In this document: positions 33,181 to 42,535 of the stretch, piece after piece
Position numbering within the stretch: the stretch's first letter is position 1
How the letters are laid out: each line of letters starts with the position of its first letter
NCBI GenBank assembly: GCA_964016885.1
Contig: OZ024743.1
Location: forward strand, 170,697,833 to 170,761,832
Source: Eledone cirrhosa
Taxonomy: Eukaryota > Mollusca > Cephalopoda > Octopoda > Eledonidae
Length of the DNA: 64,000 nt
Direction of reading: 5' to 3'
Made by a program: the position numbers and the translations under genes
Notes under the pieces: generated by a model
Told to the model about the DNA's origin: nothing
Seen by the model: the letters and a program-made list of their open reading frames with translations, nothing else
Database searches by the model: none

Positions 33181-33945
33181 ATAATTATACATACACATAT
33201 ACACACACATAAAATACGTACATTCACATATATACGTACATATATACACATAAATAATAATGTATAAAAAAATATATATGAGATATAATAAATAATAAAA
33301 ATAAAAATCTGAAATTTTTAGAAGTTGCCCACAGATGAGATCATATCTTCTTTCCTGTTGGAATAAACATAACATCAACTTGGATACTCAACCACCCTGA
33401 ACTTTATTTCAGTTATGAAATAGCATTTACACTAACTACCCTGAACTTATTTTCATTATGAACACATACATTTAATTATAACCATAACACACAAACAACA
33501 CTCACATATTGTCTATGATTACATGACTATTTTCATTCCTTTCACTATTTGTCCTTAATAAGATACATCGTACCCTCCTTCTTTCTAGTTGACACATATA
33601 TATATAAATATACTTAATTATAATTTTCACACATGGTTCTTACCCAATCTTAATTATAACACAGAGAACTCCTCTCTGCAAATATACTTAACATATTCAT
33701 AGATTCATATGAATATTTTTGAGTGCTAATATATTTATATTTTTTCTATGTATGAACTTACGTGTGTATGTATATATAGTTGCCTTTATAGGTATGTGAT
33801 TATTTATAAATTTTATTGTATGTACAGTCTTTTTATGTGTATACATGTATTTTTATACTTATAAGTTTAATTTCTTGTGTAAGTGTATATATATATATAT
33901 ATATATATATGCATGTGTGTGTATGTATATGTATGTATGTACGTA

Positions 33946-33983
<38 letters not shown>
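33181..33983. other. AT-rich DNA with TA/TG microsatellites
   Basis: TA runs lie at 33888-33910 and 33953-33983. The remainder is AT-rich with ACACA/ATACG tracts. I see no gene. Confidence 0.6.
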
Positions 33984-33984
<1 letters not shown>

Positions 33985-34571
33985 TAGCCGAATTACCTTG
34001 CTGCGTTTCACACATTTTTTATAAGAAAATGATGATTGATTTTAAATCAGTGATATAATTTATGGAGAAAAACTCTGCATTTCAATATTACTCAATGTAA
34101 AATGTAATGCATGAAAAATTAGAAAACATTATTTTTTGTAATATATCAAATCAAAATTACATTATTAAATCTTATTCTTATTTTGTTTCTTGTAAATAAG
34201 TTTTTTCAAAATATTAATTCAAAACTTGATCATTTCATTGTTTGTGTAAAGCATCATTTTATTTGGGCTTCCAAAATGTTCACTATAGGGGGTTTAACCC
34301 TCATTAGGGTGTCTTAATATTATTGAAATTTGCTAAAATTTTGTGAATAGGCATCACATCTTATCATTTACCTATGGTTTAAATTTCATATAAATCGAAT
34401 GGAGACGATTTTCAGCAGGGGTTTGTGCCACCGGGGAACCCTTTGATTAAAATGAAATATACTTATCCAAGTACCCTGGGCAATGTAGTTTCAGAATATA
34501 TATCTCCCAAACCATAGGAGGAGTTTGTGAACAAACAAATAGACAGGAACTACAACTTTATATATATAGAT
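33984..34571 (+). repeat. Unclassified interspersed-type repeat with ATATATAGAT end
   Basis: This is a coherent block with sharp edges against microsatellites: it opens ACTAGCCGAATTACCTTGCT and closes with ACAAACAAATAGACAGGAAC, TACAACTTTATATATATAGAT. The closing style (AACAAACA, GACAG, AACTTTATATATATAGAT) is common at the ends of nonautonomous repeats in invertebrates. There is no second copy in the window and no long frame. Classification is not possible from sequence alone. Confidence 0.4.
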
Positions 34572-35044
34572 ATGTGTGTGTATGTATGTATATGTATATG
34601 TATATATGTGTGTGTGTGTATGTATAGTTTTTAATGTCTGTATATATATTTCATCATCACTGTTTTACGTCCGTTCTTCCATGCTAGCATGGGTTAGACG
34701 GATATATATATATATGACGGATATATATATACGCGTTGTATTTGTGCTTGTATGTATGTATTTATATTATTTTATTTATACACGCCTGTCTGCTTAATTG
34801 ACGTATATATGTGTGTGTCCACATATTTATTGACAGAGTTATATATAAACGTGCGTATCTATATGTGTGTATGTATGTGTATAAATACGTATATATATGT
34901 GCGTGTTTCTCATATTTCCATATTTGTATATGTGCACAAATTTTGTTTAGATTATCACTGTCTCATTTTGTTTTCACTTCATTTTTTATTTTCGTCATTT
35001 TTCATTTACTGTTTTTTTTATTATTTTTATTATTTTTCATGAAA
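34572..35044. other. Microsatellite-rich spacer with an RTE tail relic
   Basis: TATG/TGTG tracts dominate. At 34650-34700 a minus-strand LINE terminus is visible (TCATCATCACTGTTTTACGT, then CATGCTAGCATGGGTT). The 34930-35040 part is T-rich. Confidence 0.55.
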
Positions 35045-35547
35045 AAATCTGACTTTGCACGCTTGCACCTCTCTAAGACAATGTCACTGGATCGAGATAT
35101 TTGGCGCCACGCAGTAACACAGAAGACCCGCCTTCCCTAAGTACAAAGTTAACCTACAGTCAGTAGGCACCTCTTAACCAAATATACACCCCAACCCACT
35201 ACCCCTACTCCATCCTCCTACTCCCACCATCACCACCCTTTCTCTGTAAAGTTATAGTGGTACCACAACATCCACTCCAAACTAAAGAGGTCATGTAGGT
35301 GTCATGACAAAAAACACCCACTCCACACTGTAAAGTGGTCGTGTAGGAAACACGGTAAAAAGGTCCCCAATACACACTGTAAATGTGGTTGGTGTTAGGA
35401 AGGGCATCCAGCAGTAGAAAATCTGCCAGATATACGAGCGAGACACGGTTGCCCGATCAATCTACCCGCAGGTCGGACAATTCCCATCTAACACATGCTA
35501 GTGTGGAAGATAGACGTTAAACGATGATGATGATGATGATGATGATC
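35045..35547 (+). mobile_element. RTE family-B LINE, 5'-truncated, last codons and 3' UTR
   Basis: Coding remains are RLHLSKTMSLDRDIWRHAVTQKTRLP and a stop. They are followed by a 3' UTR with two AAAAACACCCACTCCACACTG-type subrepeats, the GGAAGGGCATCCAGCAGTAG block, a terminus with CACATGCTAGTGTGGAAGAT and a (GAT)n tail at 35522-35547. Seventy-five bases later a minus-strand LINE begins with its own tail. Confidence 0.85.
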
Positions 35548-35674
35548 TCATATATATTTTTTTTATACATTATTATTTGTGTATGTATATGTGTAAACGT
35601 ACGTATATTATGTGTGTGTATCATCATCATCATTTTACATCTGCTCTTCCCTGCTTGCAAGGGTGGGACGGGTC

Positions 35675-36469
35675 TTATTCAGCACAGCATCTCTCCACCG
35701 TGAGCTTCAGCGATCTGGGGTCTGTTCTCACCACCTCCGCCCATGTTTTTCTTGGTCTACCTCTACCACGTCTTCCTTCAACTGGCATTTCCTGGCACTT
35801 CTTCACCCATCGGTCATCCTCCATGTGCATCACATGTCCATACCACCTCAGTCTACTCTCTCGCACACTACATTCTATCCCTCTCAGACACAGTTTCTCT
35901 TTCAACACATTCATGCTGGGTCGTTCACGCACATTGACACTGCACATCCAACGGAGCATGCTTACCTCATTTCTCTCCAGCCGTCGCATATCCTCTGCAG
36001 TTGCTGCCCATGTCTCATTACCATGCAGCATCGTGCTCCTCACACAGGCATCATATAACCGGCCTTTTGTACGCAGGGAGAAACCCTTCTTCATCAGCAG
36101 AGGAAGCAGCTCCCTAAACTTCTTCCAACCCGTCCTTATTCTAGATACTATGGCCTCGGAACACCCCCCTCCCATGCTAATCTGATCTCTTAGGTACCGG
36201 AAGCTATCCACCACTTCTATAGCACCCGCCTGCATTTGAAAAATGTGTCTATCAATGCGACTTCTACTGTCTAATTTCCCTATGCATCTACTGCATACAT
36301 ATTTCTCCCTACCTGTTAGTTTGCCTGCTATCCCGTTACATCTCTTGTGTACACAGGATCTGCATTGTGTGCATTTTATAGAATTTATGCCGGTTCCTTT
36401 TCTGCATATCGAACATGGCCATTTCCCTGACGGAATCAGAGTTTTGTCCTCTTTTCTATTCATCAACAC
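35675..36469 (-). CDS. Family-A RTE: PHD-type finger and C-terminal domain
   Basis: This is an open frame of 264 residues. Residues 19-62 form C-x2-C-x10-C-x2-C-x4-H-x2-C-x14-C-x2-C (C19, C22, C33, C36, H41, C44, C59, C62), the C4HC3 order of a PHD finger. The frame continues with VDSFRYLRDQIS (residues 86-97), GWKKFRELLPLL, YDACVRSTMLHGNETWAA, RRLERNEVSMLRWMC, RLRWYGHVMHMEDD and RGRGRPRKTWAEVV. PHD fingers commonly bind histone tails. Whether this one directs integration or simply binds nucleic acid is unknown. All eight ligands recur in the independent copy at 61508-61639. Confidence 0.8.
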   Translation of the reverse strand: MLMNRKEDKTLIPSGKWPCSICRKGTGINSIKCTQCRSCVHKRCNGIAGKLTGREKYVCSRCIGKLDSRSRIDRHIFQMQAGAIEVVDSFRYLRDQISMGGGCSEAIVSRIRTGWKKFRELLPLLMKKGFSLRTKGRLYDACVRSTMLHGNETWAATAEDMRRLERNEVSMLRWMCSVNVRERPSMNVLKEKLCLRGIECSVRESRLRWYGHVMHMEDDRWVKKCQEMPVEGRRGRGRPRKTWAEVVRTDPRSLKLTVERCCAE

Positions 36470-36518
36470 TTTGTCTTAGCTAGGTTCACTCTCAGTCCTC
36501 TTGCTTCCAACTGCTGTT

Positions 36519-37334
36519 TCAATACCAGAATTTATTCTCTAGCTCCTCTACTGATTCTGCTATAAGAACCAGATCGTCAGCATAGAGAAATTCCCATGAG
36601 CAACCAGTCTTAAACTCCTCTGTTATGGCTTGGAGGACTATAATGAACAAGAGCGGGCTGAGGACCGAACCTTGATGTACTCCTACTTGTATCTGGAATT
36701 CCTCACTAAACTCCATTCCTACACTGACTTTACTGACAGTACCTCTGTACAAAGTTTGCACTGTCCTCACAAGCCATTTCTCAACACCTAGTTTCCTTAG
36801 GAACCACCAGATGACAGATCGGGGTACCCTATCAAAGGCCTTCTCTAGGTCAACAAAGGCTAAGTATAGTGGCTCATTTTTCTCTAAGAACCTCTCTTGT
36901 AATTGTCTCACCAAGAAGAGGGCATTTGTTGTACTCTTCCCAGGCACAAAACCAAACTGCATCTCATCTAGTTTGACCCTTTCTCTAATTAGTTGTGCTA
37001 ATATCCTTTCTGACACTTTCATAACCTGATCCATCAGTTTTATACCCCTATAATTGCTCCTCTCCAGAGCATCTCCTTTACCTTTGTAGCAATTTATGAG
37101 AATACTGCTGCACCAGTCTTTGGGTATGATACCACCATATATAGCCTGATTGATGATGCGTGCAACCAGTTTAGTGCTTACGTCCCCTGATGCCTTCAGC
37201 ATCTCAGCAACTATCCCCGATGGTCCAGCAGCCTTACCATTTTTCATTTCCTTAATCGCCTCTTGGACCCTATATTCGTCAATCTCAATAGCTGGTCCCT
37301 CTGTCGGATCTACTGAGGGTAATTTCTCTCCCAT
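36519..37334 (-). CDS. Family-A RTE reverse transcriptase segment
   Basis: This open frame of 271 residues holds the RT core: PSGIVAEMLKA and NCYKGKGDALERSNYRGIKL (motifs 1-2), FGFVPGKSTTNALF, LAFVDLEKAFDRVP (motif A, catalytic Asp), QVGVHQGSVLSPLLFII (motif B) and LLYADDLVLIAES (motif C, catalytic Asp pair). It copies the LINE RNA at a nicked chromosomal site. All catalytic residues are present in this piece, but it is separated from the endonuclease and finger by frameshifts. It is the only RT in the window with motifs A, B and C all intact in one frame. Confidence 0.85.
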   Translation of the reverse strand: MGEKLPSVDPTEGPAIEIDEYRVQEAIKEMKNGKAAGPSGIVAEMLKASGDVSTKLVARIINQAIYGGIIPKDWCSSILINCYKGKGDALERSNYRGIKLMDQVMKVSERILAQLIRERVKLDEMQFGFVPGKSTTNALFLVRQLQERFLEKNEPLYLAFVDLEKAFDRVPRSVIWWFLRKLGVEKWLVRTVQTLYRGTVSKVSVGMEFSEEFQIQVGVHQGSVLSPLLFIIVLQAITEEFKTGCSWEFLYADDLVLIAESVEELENKFWY

Positions 37335-37552
37335 TCGTTCCCCACATTCGTCAGTCTCTCATAATGACATTTCCAGGCCTCCTTTTTCTGATCATTCATG
37401 ACACTAAGTTCACCGGCATCATTCCGGACACATTTATCTCCAACAACATCCTGATTTGCATTGACACACTGCCTTGCAATGTGGAACCGGACGCCTCTGA
37501 TCTTCCAATCGCAGAACATTGGCAAACCTCCTACTCTCAGCCTCCCTGCGTG

Positions 37553-38371
37553 CTAAGTACACCTGACGTCTAGCTTCTCTCTTAGCGGTTGTATATCCTT
37601 CTCTACTCCCACCCTTTTTTCCAAGCCTTCCATGCTTTTGTCTCTAATGGCCCTATCTACTGTGCTGTTCCACCACCAGGTCACTCTCTGTCTGGTTGGA
37701 GCTCTGCTCCAGCCACAAGTTTCATCAGTAGCCTGCAGTAAGTTGTCATGTAAGAAATTCCAGTTATTATCTATGTCATACGTCTCTAAATCGTCTTCTT
37801 TTTCGTCATACACATCTTGAAGGGCTTTTCTAAATTTGTATTTTACTAAATTTGTATTTACTAAATTTGTATTATCACTAACGACTAACCTATGCTGTGG
37901 GGTACATTCTTCCCCAGGGTATGCCTTGGTATTAGACACTATCTGCCTGTCCCGCTGACTAATTAGTAAGAAGTCAATCTGGCTTATGTGCACGCCAGAT
38001 TTGTAGGTTATTAGGTGGTTGGCAGGTTTCTGGAAGTTAGTGTTGCAAATAGTCAGTGTACTTGCATCACAAAATTCAAGAAGTCTCACTCCTTCTTTAT
38101 TTCTTGAGCTGTAACCGTGCCCACCATGTACCCCAGTGGAACCATCCTGGAGCTGTCCAACATGACCATTGAAGTACCCTACGATGTCTCCGTCCTCTGT
38201 CATTGTGGTTGTTTGTAAAAGTTGCTCGTAAAAGCAGTTTTTCTCATCTTTGCCTAGGCCTGCTTGGGGAGCATAGGCAGAGATGATTGTCAGTAGTCGC
38301 CTGCATACAACTAATCTAAGCTTAATTATTCGATTACTAACTCTAACTACCTCTATTGTCTTATTGATCAT
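37553..38371 (-). CDS. Family-A RTE endonuclease (main part) and linker
   Basis: This open frame of 272 residues continues from the N-terminal piece after a one-base slip. Visible motifs: TIISAYAPQAG, GYFNGHVGQ (the usual GDFNGHVG with Asp changed to Tyr), LLEFCDASTLTICNT, SGVHISQIDFLL and PQHRLVV. The basic linker follows (NFLHDNLLQATDETCGW, WWNSTVDRAIRD). The fold is the exonuclease-endonuclease-phosphatase type. The Tyr in place of a metal-binding Asp suggests loss of nicking activity in this copy. Confidence 0.8.
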   Translation of the reverse strand: MINKTIEVVRVSNRIIKLRLVVCRRLLTIISAYAPQAGLGKDEKNCFYEQLLQTTTMTEDGDIVGYFNGHVGQLQDGSTGVHGGHGYSSRNKEGVRLLEFCDASTLTICNTNFQKPANHLITYKSGVHISQIDFLLISQRDRQIVSNTKAYPGEECTPQHRLVVSDNTNLVNTNLVKYKFRKALQDVYDEKEDDLETYDIDNNWNFLHDNLLQATDETCGWSRAPTRQRVTWWWNSTVDRAIRDKSMEGLEKRVGVEKDIQPLREKLDVRCT

Positions 38372-38604
38372 CTCTCAGCCAGGAAAATGCCTACTCCCCC
38401 TAACCCATCATCCTTACCTACCCAGAATAGCTTATAGCTAAGATGTTTGCCTATGACTAGTCTTGCAGAGGCACCTCTCCATCTCACCTCTTGCACGCAG
38501 CACACATCGACATGCCTTCTCTCCAGCATCTCCGCTATTTCAGCAGATCTACCTCTGAGAGTGCCAACATTAAGTGTTGCAACTCTGAGATGCGACGTCT
38601 TCAT
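38368..38604 (-). CDS. Family-A RTE endonuclease N-terminal piece
   Basis: The frame starts MKTSHLRVATLNVGTLRGRS, then VDVCCVQEVRWRGASARLV and a GLGGVGIFLAER end. The Asn of LNVG and the Glu of QEVRW are the first two catalytic-site residues of this nuclease family. The start Met is likely close to the real start, because the LRVATLNV block is the normal N-terminus of RTE endonucleases. It overlaps the next frame by four bases through a frameshift. Confidence 0.8.
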   Translation of the reverse strand: MKTSHLRVATLNVGTLRGRSAEIAEMLERRHVDVCCVQEVRWRGASARLVIGKHLSYKLFWVGKDDGLGGVGIFLAER

Positions 38605-38799
38605 ATTTTGTTGTTGTTCCTATTTGTTGCTGTGCTGATAAGCGTTTTGGCATTGATACACTGGTTGGATGCCCTTCCTAACACCAGCGCCACTTTACAG
38701 CATGGACTGGGTGCTTTTATTTGTGCCACCAGCACTAGAGAGGATGTCTTACTAGACTCAAGAGCCCTCTCTACCCCTCCATTTTACAGCATGGTGATA

Positions 38800-39064
38800 A
38801 CCCCCCCACCCAAAAATAAACACTTATTGACACGACACGCACACACACTCACACACCAACATTCATGCATACAAACTACAAACACACACGCCACTCACAC
38901 ACCAACACTCATGCATACAAACACACACACCACTCACATACATATATACATACATATATATATATATTACCGTCAGTACTGATACAAAATCAAAATCATG
39001 TCAACTGTTGACTTTTCCCAGTCCAGTTTAGTTTTTATATAATAATAATAATAATTGTTTGCTT
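38800..39064. other. CA-rich and TA-rich simple sequence
   Basis: CACACA/CATACA tracts to 38965 and a (TAA)n-type run at 39040-39055. No gene is seen. Confidence 0.6.
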
Positions 39065-39560
39065 TACGCTGGTGATTGTGGTGGTAGTGGATGGTGTCAG
39101 TGGTGATGGTGGTGGTGGTGGATGGTGGTGGATGATGTCAGTGATGGTGATGGTGGTGATGGTGGTGGATGGTGTGAGTGATGGTGGTGGTAGTGGTGGA
39201 GGTGAAGGTGGTGGATGGTGTCAGTGATGGTGGTGCTGGATGGTGCCAGTGATGGTGGTGGTGGTGAAGGTGGTGGATAGTGTCAGTATGGTGATGGTGG
39301 TGGATGGTGTCAATGATGGTGGTGGCAGTTGTTGTTGCTGTCGTTGTTATTGTTTTTGCTGTTGTTGTTATTGTTGTTGCTGCTGCTGCTACCGTTGTTG
39401 TTGTTATTCATTTCATTGATGCTGCTGCTGCGGACAATGGTGCTGTTGCTGTTATTGTAGTCGCATATATATAAATACATACATACACACACATTCAACA
39501 CAGACAATGGTGTTGTTGCTGTTGTTGTTGTTGTTGTTGTTGCTGTCGCTGTTGTAGTTG
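39065..39560. repeat. GGT/GAT minisatellite followed by TGT/TGC repeats
   Basis: 39070-39320 is built of units such as GGTGGATGGTGTCAGTGATG with variable numbers of GGT. 39325-39450 and 39505-39560 are (TGT)n with TGC interruptions. Poly-Asn, poly-Thr and poly-Ser open frames here are by-products. Confidence 0.9.
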
Positions 39561-39993
39561 TTGCTGTGTTGAAATCTGGTCGCATCCACTGAGATATGTA
39601 TATACATACATATATATACACACATATACATATATATATATATACACATACATACATCAAAGGAGTTAGAAGTTTGTCAACAGGTCATCTAACAGGTCAT
39701 CAGATAGAGTAATGAGTTACGTGGTGGTGGTGGGGAGCAAGTGTAGACGTTATTTTCGTGGCGGGGGAGTGAGATGTACAAGTTCATAGTTCACTTATCC
39801 CTTTTTTTCTATCTTTTCAAAATTTTAATTTATGGCTTTTTTGCAAATGAGCAACATTTTTTCGGCCACCATCACAACAAAAACAACAACATCCACAACA
39901 ATGACAACTACCATCATCACAGTAACAACAGCATCCACAATTGTCACTACCAATATCACCACTACCATCAACAATAATAGATCAAAAACATGC
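39561..39993. other. Intron DNA with ATA/ACA and AAC simple repeats
   Basis: TATACA tracts at 39600-39655 and CAA/CAT tracts at 39870-39975, ending at the GC donor of the exon at 39994. No other feature is recognised. Confidence 0.55.
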
Positions 39994-40089
39994 CTTTGAT
40001 TCCTGGTCCAGTCTCCACTCCATGTCTCTCAGCTGATTTGCTAAATTGTTCTTTTCTTTCTCCAGGACTTTCACATATTGAGGAGTAAC
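39994..40089 (-). CDS. CCDC169: CCDC169-like coiled-coil protein, exon 4 of the six seen
   Basis: The minus strand shows TTGTGTTAG, then a 96-bp frame of exactly 32 codons: VTPQYVKVLEKEKNNLANQL, then RDMEWRLDQESK. It enters and leaves in phase 0, matching both neighbours. The donor reads AAG-GCATGT, a GC donor in place of GT, with the strong AAG exon end usual for GC-AG introns. Leucines at heptad spacing (V-LEKEKNNLANQL-DMEWRL) indicate a coiled coil. From memory, the vertebrate family has a comparable LLKQLEEEKKTLESQV segment directly before QESKAY. The following intron is about 20 kb. Confidence 0.7.
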
Positions 40090-40559
40090 CTAACACAAAT
40101 AGAATATAGAGTATTCTAATAGTAAAGGTAAGATACAGAGTACTCTAGCAAAGATAAAATATCAGGTACTCTCAGGTGTCCATTGTCTCCCACTCCGCCA
40201 GCTTATCAATTTTTCAGATTTTTTCCTAATCTCTTGCTCTTATCCCCCACCCCCACCCCACCCCACTTATTAAATTTTGGTAATCTTATTTTATTTTAAG
40301 CGGTAGCATTTCTGCAATAATTAATTTTCTTTAGATATTAAAAAAATTTTATACATGACTAAAAAAGAACATTACAAGAAATCCCATAAGTTATAAAATA
40401 AATAGGATGGGTTGGGAGTCTCAATTTGTAAACTAAATGACTAATTCTGGTTTTAAAAAAATATCAATCCCCTCTATTATTTGGGACTCAATATCATATC
40501 TTAACAAAGATATGATATAGAGTACTAGGCAAAGATAATATGTAGAATAACCATTACTA
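40090..40559. other. Intron DNA, no gene seen
   Basis: Unique-looking AT-rich sequence with near-duplicates of GATA(C/T)AGAGTACT at 40100, 40133 and 40512. No further signal. Confidence 0.5.
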
Positions 40560-40649
40560 CCACTCTACCACTACCACAGCTACTATACTACTACTATTAC
40601 TTTTACTACCACTATACTGCCATCAACATTAATACTACTGCCACCACTT

Positions 40650-40689
<40 letters not shown>

Positions 40690-40700
40690 CACCACGACTA
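40560..40700. repeat. TAC/CAC trinucleotide repeat
   Basis: (TAC)n with CAC interruptions, ending 18 bases before the donor of the 47-bp exon. Poly-Ser/Gly frames here are artefacts. Confidence 0.9.
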
Positions 40701-40717
40701 CCCCTACTACTGCTCAC

Positions 40718-40764
40718 CTCTGTGTTATCCTGTGTGTTGTTGTCATCTTGGGGTTTCTTCATAG
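40718..40764 (-). CDS. CCDC169: CCDC169-like coiled-coil protein, microexon 3 of the six seen
   Basis: The minus strand has CTGTTGTCAG, then 47 bp, then GTGAGC. With the incoming single base (phase 1) it reads A-MKKPQDDNNTQDNTE and leaves in phase 0. The peptide is polar and probably disordered, unlike the helical flanks. The splice sites are strong, and the phases fit both neighbours. Its small size makes it easy for gene finders to miss. It could be an alternatively used exon, but skipping it would shift the frame (47 is not a multiple of three), so constitutive use is more likely. Confidence 0.6.
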
Positions 40765-40929
40765 CTGACAACAGAAAAATAAAAATACATTAAATTTATT
40801 GAAATAAATAAATCACATACACACTCACTCTTACACTATATGAACATGAATATGTAAGATGTGGTGACATGCAATATATGAATAATAGTTGTACTAGGCC
40901 AATGAAAACCCACACATACAAATTTATGT

Positions 40930-41470
40930 ATACCTGGGAAACCAAATCAGCAGTGAAGGTGGGAGTTCAGAAAGGGCAGTTGCCAGAGTAAGGGTAGGAT
41001 GGAAAAAGTTCAGGGAGCTGCTGCCTCTGCTAGCTACAAAAGTTTACCCAAGATAAAAAGCAAGATGTATGATTTCTGTGTGCAAACAGCCATGCTACAT
41101 GGAAGCAAAACCTCGGCACTGTGCATCAAGGATCTACATTGATAGGAAAAAATGAAGTTTGTATGCTCTGATGGATGTGTAACAGTAGTGTGCATGAATG
41201 ACAAAATGTAAATGAATTGAGATCAAAACTTGGCATAAGAGGGATCAAATGCTGCAATGGTATTGGCATGTAATGCACATGAAGGATGACAGCTGTATAA
41301 AGAGGTGCAAGGTGATCAAAGTTGTAGGGTGCCTTGGATGAGAAAGACCTTGGAGACATGAGATGAAAAAGGCTGACCTGACACAGCTGAACTTCTTGGT
41401 AGAGATGACACAAGACCGAGACCTTTGGCGCTTCAATGTAGGACAGAAGAACCGAGTCGACAACCCAGCC
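40930..41470 (+). mobile_element. RTE family-B LINE, C-terminal coding part, degraded
   Basis: The plus strand reads through GWKKFRELLPLL at 41010, a YDFCVQTAMLHGSKT-like block and GMCNSSVHE-type pieces, to a RDLWRFNVGQKN-like end at 41440. Multiple stops are present. It is followed by a long 3' UTR array. Confidence 0.7.
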
Positions 41471-42275
41471 TAGCCAACATTATAAACATGGTTTGTGCTT
41501 TGGAAGGGTATCCAGCAGTCATGAAATACCAGCCAAAACACAATCTTGCTATGAGCAAGGTAAGGTACAGCCAACAGACCTACCTCATAACATGCCCACT
41601 CGGCTCCAAAAATATAGTTCCTCTATGATCAGAGTATGATGCAGTCAACTGGCCAGACCCTCCTCATAACAAAACCACTCAGTACCATGGTTCCGCTATG
41701 AGCAGAGTATAGGGTGGCCAACTGGCCAGACCCTCCTCATAAGTAGGACCACTCATTCCCATACTGTAAATGTGATTGGTGTGAGGAAGGGCATCCCGCA
41801 GCTGTAAAAACCTAGCCAAAAGATGGTCCCTTATGAACAAGGTCCAGACCAGCCAACTGTCAAGACCCTCCAGATAACAGGAACATACGATTCTATGCTG
41901 TAAATGAGGTTCGTGTTAGGCAAGGCATACAGAAGCCATGAAAATCCCAGCCAAAATACAGGTCACTATAAGCAAGGTTCGACGTAGCCAACTGGGTCCA
42001 CCTAATTCCCAAATATAGATCTGTTTATGAGCAAGTTACGACTCAGCCAACTGGCTAGACCTCTCTCATAATGAGACCACCCAGTTTCACACTGTCAACG
42101 TGGTTTGTGTTAGGAAGGGCATCCAGCTGTAAAAAAAATGGCCAAAATGCAGTTCCATTTGAGCAAGGTATGGTACAGCCAACTGGCCAGACTTGCCACA
42201 TAATGTGGACAACCCATCTGACCCATGCAAGCATGGAAAATAAGACGTTAAATAGTGATGATAATGATGATAATG
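41471..42275 (+). repeat. Tandemly repeated RTE 3' UTR ending in a (GAT)n tail
   Basis: Modules alternate GGGCATCC(C)AGC(T)GTAAAA with ACC(T)AGCCAAAA, AGCAAGGT, GCCAACTGGCCAGACC and CTCATAA...ACCACTCA. At least four rounds of about 110-170 bp are visible. The end is the usual terminus (ATGCAAGCATGGAAAATAAG) with a GATGATAATGATGAT tail. It is related to the VNTR at 26.5-27.8 kb. Confidence 0.75.
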
Positions 42276-42535
42276 AACTACAAATATATTAATTAAGTAC
42301 CAACATCAGTTCTTTTATATGCAAATTAGTCTGTCCATTTCAAAATAATACTAAGAGCGACTGAGTATGTATACCCATCAAATACATGTTTCCTTGTGGT
42401 TGATTGGATGATACACACATCTTCTGATGTGTGTTCAATAAGATCAAAAAATTGATTAAAGATGTTTATAATTTTTTCCAATTTACAGGTAAATTTGTAT
42501 TTTCTGGCATGTTTACATGACTAAATATTAGATAT
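42276..42535. other. Intron spacer, no feature seen
   Basis: AT-rich, no recognised repeat. Confidence 0.5.

Larger units (their letters stand above)
35623..38640 (-). mobile_element. RTE family-A LINE, best copy, near full length
   Basis: The 3' tail (TCATCATCATCA) is at 35623-35634. Protein order from the right is: endonuclease 38604-37900, linker 37900-37310, RT 37334-36519, PHD-type finger 36415-36284, C-terminal domain about 36260-35675. Only about four frameshifts separate the pieces, so the structure of the encoded protein can be read with confidence. The block GGATGCCCTTCCTAACACCAG at 38668-38690 on the outer side is 5' leader or a neighbouring RTE piece. It lies in the 20-kb host intron, on the same strand as the gene. 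Confidence 0.9.

Noticed and set aside
35577..36185. 202-codon plus-strand open frame
   Set aside because: It is the antisense shadow of the RTE C-terminal coding region, whose minus-strand reading has conserved motifs (RRLERNE, WYGHVM, GRPRKTW).
39310..39660. Asn/Thr/Ser homopolymer protein on the minus strand
   Set aside because: It translates (TGT)n/(TGC)n repeats and has no exon-type borders.
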